Source: JAEXNA01 sp041676625 (GTDB lineage: Bacteria > Vulcanimicrobiota > Xenobia > Xenobiales > JADMJV01). From it: DNA of 64,000 nt. The notes beneath the pieces are model-generated. The model did not search any database. It saw only the letters and a list, made by a program, of their open reading frames with translations, and had not been told where the DNA came from. Shown piece after piece: positions 60,281 through 64,000 of this stretch (position 1 is its first letter; each line of letters starts with the position of its first letter). The stretch covers positions 1 to 64,000 of the forward strand of contig JBAYRN010000012.1 in assembly GCA_041676625.1 (NCBI GenBank), written 5' to 3'. Made by a program: the position numbers and the translations under genes.

Positions 60281-62950
60281 TTAAAGCTTCCAAACTCTCT
60301 TTTCATCCAGCATGGCCGTAATATGGGTGGCATCGACCGCCTTGGAAAAGAAGTAGCCCTGCATGTACCGGCAACCGGTTTTCGCCATGTGCCGGGCCTG
60401 AGCGATGGTCTCCACCCCTTCAGCCATGGGGAAGATCTCCAGGGATTGGGCCAACCGCACCGCCGCCTCGCAAATATTGGTCTTGGTCTTGTCCTGAAGG
60501 ACCGCTCCCACCAGGCTGGGGTCGATCTTTAAGAACTGGATGTGCTCCAGTTCCATCCGAGAAATCGAGGAGTAACCGACCCCAAAGTCGTCGATGGCGA
60601 CCCGGATCCCGCTGCGCCCCAGGCTGGACACCACGCGCTCGGTCAAATCCACTTCCTCTACATTGGCCCCTTCGGCGATCTCCACGAAGACCAATCCAGG
60701 CTGCAGCCCGAACTCCTCCACCGAGGCCAGAATCATTTCAGCCAGATCGGCCTGCAGCATCTGCCGAGTGGAAACGTTGAAAGAGATGAACATCTGGTAC
60801 CCCTGGGCCAGCCACTGGCGCAACTGCCAACAGGACTGGCGGCAGACCCACTGCCCCAGTTGCACGATCAGACCGGTCTCCTCGGCGATCCCCAGGAAAG
60901 CGGCGGGCTCCAGAAGTCCATCGATCCGATGGTTCCAGCGCAGCAGTGCTTCCACCCCCACGATTTGCCCCTTGCCTTTGATCACCTCGATGATGGGCAG
61001 ATACTGCAGCACGAACTCACCCTTTTCCATGGCCAGTCGCAACTGACTGTCCATGGCCAAGCGCCTTTCCTGACGCTTGTGAAGCTCGTTGTTGTAGAAC
61101 ACGCAGCGCCCGCGACCAGTCTCCTTGGCGTGATACATAGCACTGTCGGCGTGCTCCAGCATGGCTTGAGTGCTATCGGCGTCGTTGGGGCAGATGGAAA
61201 CGCCGATGCTGGCACGGATATAAAACTTCTGCCCCTGGATGGTAAAGGGACGGGAGAGACACTCGGAGATCCGGTTGACCACGATAGCAATATTTTTACG
61301 GATCATGTTGGTCTTTTGTTCGGAAGGGGTGTCGTCGTCTCCGGTGATCAACTCCGAGAGCAAAATGAGAAACTCGTCTTCTCCTTTGCGCCCCAGGGCG
61401 TCCGACTCCCGAATCGCAGTCTGCAGCCGCTCGGCCACTTTGGTCAGCAATTCATCCCCAGCTTTAAAGCCCATAGCATCGTTGATCAGCTTGAAGCGGT
61501 CGAGATCGACGACCAACAGTGCAGAGGCTCGGTTGTAGCGCTGAACTTGCTTGACCGTAAACTCCAGATACTGGCGGATCAAGTTGAGATTGGGAAGTCC
61601 GGTCAGCCCATCTTGAAAGGCCAGGCGCTGGGTCTCTCGATCGGACTCGTTGGCCCGCTGCTCATACTCGGCCAGACTCGCCATGGCTTTTTGCAGCTTG
61701 ATCTCAAACTGGTTTGCCTTCAGGTCCGAATCTCGGGCCCTCTGCAGAGCTTCCTGAAGTCTTGTCTCCACTGCCCCCGAGGCCAGGCTAACCCCTCCCG
61801 CGGACGGGACAGATGCGGCCGCCTGCTCGGCCTCTGCTCGGGCCTTCTCGGCCTGCGACCTGGCCTCAGCCAACTGGCTCGCCAACTGTTCCTTTTCAGC
61901 CGTCAGATCCTCGATCTTCGCTCTCACCAGGTCCAGTTTGTCGCCGGACTGCTGGGCTTTTTCCTGCAGTATCTGGCCCCGCTCCTCGGACAACTGGAGT
62001 CTCTCTCGGAGTTGTGCCACCAGGTCGCTCTCGGTCTGCCCTTCAAGCTCGGAGAGGCGGTCCTGGGCGGCCAGGAGTTCCTGCTGGAGTTCCTCCAACT
62101 CCCCGGCGTCCGAGCTGATGCCGAACCCCTGACGCGCTTCCGCAAGTTCCGTCTCCAGTTCGGAGATGCGGTCCTGAAACTCCATGACCAGTGTTTCGGA
62201 ATCTCCGTCGAAGGCCGCCTGCTCGGCCTTTGTGGCTCGCTCCTGGGAGGCGTGGAACTTCTCCTCCCATTCCAAAGCTCGCTCCTCAGCCTCTCTAACC
62301 TTGGCTTGAATCTCGGCGAGTTGCTGCTCGAAAGCGCCGGTGAAGCCGCCCACTCCGGCGATCTTCTCCTCGGCCAAACGGGCTCTCTCTTCGGCTTCGT
62401 GAAGTGCGATTCTGGTTCCGTTCAATCGACTTTCCAGTAGCTCGTATCCTGTTTGAGAGGTGCCGTTGGTGGGACCGACGGCTTCCAGCCGAGCTTGCAA
62501 GGAGTCGATGGTCTCCCGAGCTTCGCCAGCTTGAGCGGCTTCCACTCGGGCTTTCTGAAGTTCGTCTCGCAGGACTTCAATCTCGTCCCGCAGTTCAGCC
62601 AGCTGAACCGTGTCTTCCCGGGCCCGATCCAGCTCTTCTTGCAGTTCGGCGATGCGCGCGAGATCGTTTCGGGCTTCCTCTAGCTCCTTCTGCAATTCTG
62701 CGAGTTCGCTAGAATCGACCTCCACCGGCAGCGGACCCGATTCCAGCTCAGCCAATCTAGCCTCGGCTTTATTGGCTCGCTCCTCTTCTTCCTTGAGCTT
62801 TATGTCGAGCTGCCATATCTCTTGCATGGTAGCTTGAGCTCGGGACTTGGCTTTCTCAAGCTTGGTCTCAGCTTTCGCCAGTTTTTTTCGAAGATTTTCA
62901 AAGGCCTCGGGTGTTAATTCCGTGCCTTCTTGCAAATTGTCAGTGGCCAT
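60281..62950 (-). CDS. GGDEF-EAL domain protein with long N-terminal coiled coil
   Basis: Started at ATG 62950 (TTAGGACG upstream), this is an 889-residue protein; the frame to 63514 overlaps hisS and is not used. Residues 1-420 are coiled coil. The GGDEF domain covers about 450-620, with GEDEF at the active-site loop (G to E at the second position). The EAL domain covers about 637-889, with EALLRW (about 668), FNVSTRQM, VEIAEG, DDFGVGYSS and LKIDPSLV. It would make and/or break cyclic di-GMP. The variant GEDEF may retain or lose cyclase activity; the EAL part looks complete except for a Leu in place of the usual Gln after the first strand. Confidence 0.88.
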   Translation of the reverse strand: MATDNLQEGTELTPEAFENLRKKLAKAETKLEKAKSRAQATMQEIWQLDIKLKEEEERANKAEARLAELESGPLPVEVDSSELAELQKELEEARNDLARIAELQEELDRAREDTVQLAELRDEIEVLRDELQKARVEAAQAGEARETIDSLQARLEAVGPTNGTSQTGYELLESRLNGTRIALHEAEERARLAEEKIAGVGGFTGAFEQQLAEIQAKVREAEERALEWEEKFHASQERATKAEQAAFDGDSETLVMEFQDRISELETELAEARQGFGISSDAGELEELQQELLAAQDRLSELEGQTESDLVAQLRERLQLSEERGQILQEKAQQSGDKLDLVRAKIEDLTAEKEQLASQLAEARSQAEKARAEAEQAAASVPSAGGVSLASGAVETRLQEALQRARDSDLKANQFEIKLQKAMASLAEYEQRANESDRETQRLAFQDGLTGLPNLNLIRQYLEFTVKQVQRYNRASALLVVDLDRFKLINDAMGFKAGDELLTKVAERLQTAIRESDALGRKGEDEFLILLSELITGDDDTPSEQKTNMIRKNIAIVVNRISECLSRPFTIQGQKFYIRASIGVSICPNDADSTQAMLEHADSAMYHAKETGRGRCVFYNNELHKRQERRLAMDSQLRLAMEKGEFVLQYLPIIEVIKGKGQIVGVEALLRWNHRIDGLLEPAAFLGIAEETGLIVQLGQWVCRQSCWQLRQWLAQGYQMFISFNVSTRQMLQADLAEMILASVEEFGLQPGLVFVEIAEGANVEEVDLTERVVSSLGRSGIRVAIDDFGVGYSSISRMELEHIQFLKIDPSLVGAVLQDKTKTNICEAAVRLAQSLEIFPMAEGVETIAQARHMAKTGCRYMQGYFFSKAVDATHITAMLDEKRVWKL

Positions 62951-63076
62951 AGTCGTCCTAATCTCGCCTCCGCTTCGACGGTAGACCCCCGGATCCTCGA
63001 CTGGTGCGAAGACTGAGAATTTTGAGGTCCAGCAGGAGATCTCCCCTTCACGAAGGTGACCGCCGATGAACTCCAA

Positions 63077-64000
63077 ATGGCACCCAGCATGAGTAAACCG
63101 AGAGCGATCAGCGGCTTCCCCGAGTGGACGCCCGCCCAAACCCTGGCCGAGCAGACCTTCCTGAGACGAGCCGTGGCAGTCTACGAAAGCTATGGCTATA
63201 CCCCGCTGGATACTCCGGCGGTGGAACGAGTGGAAACGCTCTCCTCCAAAGGAGTGGTGGACAAGGAGATTTACTGTCTGGACCGTTTGAAAGAGGAGTC
63301 TCGCAGCGACAAGCCGCCGGAATTGGGACTTCGTTTTGACCTCACCATTCCGCTGGCGCGCTACGTGGCTATGAACTACGGAGAGCTGAGCTTTCCCTTC
63401 AAACGCTATCAGGTGGGGAAGGTTTGGCGGGGCGAGCGACCCCAGGAGGGCCGGTTTCGAGAGTTTTATCAAGCCGACATCGATGTGATCGCAGAAAACG
63501 AACTGCCCCTCCACTTCGACGCCGAGATGCCCCGAGTGATCCTGGAGATTTTTGAAAAGCAGAACCTCCGGGCCCGGGTGAGGATCAACAACCGCAAACT
63601 CCTACTCGGACTTTATCACCAGTTGGGTATCGCCACCGAGAAGATGGAAGAGGTCCTGCGAGAAGCGGACAAACTGGAAAAGATCGGCCCGGAAGGAGTA
63701 CGGCAAAGCCTGAGCCCTCTGGGCCTGGGTGAACAAGTGGTGGAGAAATGCCTGGCTCTGGCCGCCACCAACGGTGATTTTGAGGAAGTCAGAGCCGGGA
63801 TCGATCGCCTGGGTCTTTACCACGAATCGCTCGACCAGGGACTTCTGGAAGTGCAGACAGTGGCCGCCGCCCTGGGCGATTTCCCGGCCCAATCCTGGTG
63901 CTGCGATCTGGGCATCGTGAGGGGCCTGGATTATTACACCGGCACCATCTACGAAACCAACCTGCTGGACTACCCTCAGTTGGGAAGTATCTGCTCGGGG
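63077..64000 (+). CDS. hisS: Histidyl-tRNA synthetase (partial, runs off right edge)
   Basis: About 308 codons of a class II aminoacyl-tRNA synthetase. Motif 2-type residues lie in FPFKRYQVGKVWRGERPQEGRFREFYQADID, and motif 3-like sequence in GIVRGLDYYTGTIYET; LRFDLTIPLARYVA is typical of HisRS. The start is uncertain: ATG 63077 and ATG 63089 are in frame, as is GTG 63056. It runs divergently from the GGDEF-EAL gene. No T-box leader seen. Confidence 0.93.
   Translation, partial: MAPSMSKPRAISGFPEWTPAQTLAEQTFLRRAVAVYESYGYTPLDTPAVERVETLSSKGVVDKEIYCLDRLKEESRSDKPPELGLRFDLTIPLARYVAMNYGELSFPFKRYQVGKVWRGERPQEGRFREFYQADIDVIAENELPLHFDAEMPRVILEIFEKQNLRARVRINNRKLLLGLYHQLGIATEKMEEVLREADKLEKIGPEGVRQSLSPLGLGEQVVEKCLALAATNGDFEEVRAGIDRLGLYHESLDQGLLEVQTVAAALGDFPAQSWCCDLGIVRGLDYYTGTIYETNLLDYPQLGSICSG

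Noticed and set aside
60542..62440. 632-codon plus-strand open frame
   Set aside because: It lies antisense to the GGDEF-EAL protein, whose domains are clear. Strong third-position GC bias makes such long antisense frames common. It has no recognisable domain.
62951..63076. Possible T-box leader before hisS
   Set aside because: No T-box consensus or specifier stem could be recognised; the gap is short and shared with a divergent gene.

Overview
The window is a chromosomal segment of about 57-60% GC (estimated by eye) from a bacterium I cannot place with confidence. It carries diderm-type features: Tat and Sec lipoproteins, type IV prepilin-like proteins and a periplasmic-type Cu/Zn superoxide dismutase. 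Two Roadblock/LC7 proteins, a 1,233-residue TPR protein and a selenocysteine-containing SelD point to an uncultured, non-model phylum. An affiliation near Eremiobacterota/Vulcanimicrobiota is a guess only. No rRNA, tRNA, CRISPR array or insertion sequence was recognised.

Layout. 1-7310 (minus strand) is an accessory island: a PglW-type NERD/tandem-kinase protein, the kinase of type 2 BREX phage defence, followed by an unknown protein, a small membrane protein, a HIRAN protein and an ImmA/IrrE peptidase that runs off the left edge. No other BREX gene is visible. Two genes here look frame-disrupted. 7485-9069 is a divergent three-gene operon ending in a DUF5678-like protein and a retropepsin-like protease. 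9132-10163 is selD with an in-frame UGA at the catalytic position and a hairpin just after it. 10209-25839 holds a large DUF1566 lipoprotein, two Roadblock/LC7 proteins in series with the giant TPR protein, and a DUF58/transglutaminase pair.

26059-33623 has a HAD hydrolase and a seven-gene minus-strand run: SGNH hydrolase, RMD1/DUF155 protein, PotA, PotD, PotB, PotC and a GT-C-like membrane protein, with start-stop overlaps from RMD1 onward. This suggests polyamine uptake. 33721-42201 has a TPR protein and SLC13 permease, two overlapping CNNM/CorC proteins, SodC, a site-2 protease and an SDR enzyme. 42273-47134 holds small stress-type proteins, including an unlisted 30-residue membrane peptide, an ATP-grasp-like protein and a DJ-1/PfpI protein. 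47160-53759 is a protease-rich region: an intact subtilase, a clostripain homologue without its catalytic dyad, a subtilase remnant without its triad, an HEMAH metalloprotease, and a HipB-like repressor with its own palindromic operator. 53760-62950 has a GAF membrane protein, three pilin-like genes, coiled-coil proteins and a GGDEF/EAL protein. hisS starts at the right edge.

The best leads are the selenoprotein SelD, the PglW-led island with unusual partners, the pseudo-protease/protease cluster, and two strong intergenic inverted repeats (42273-42314 and 51918-51954).
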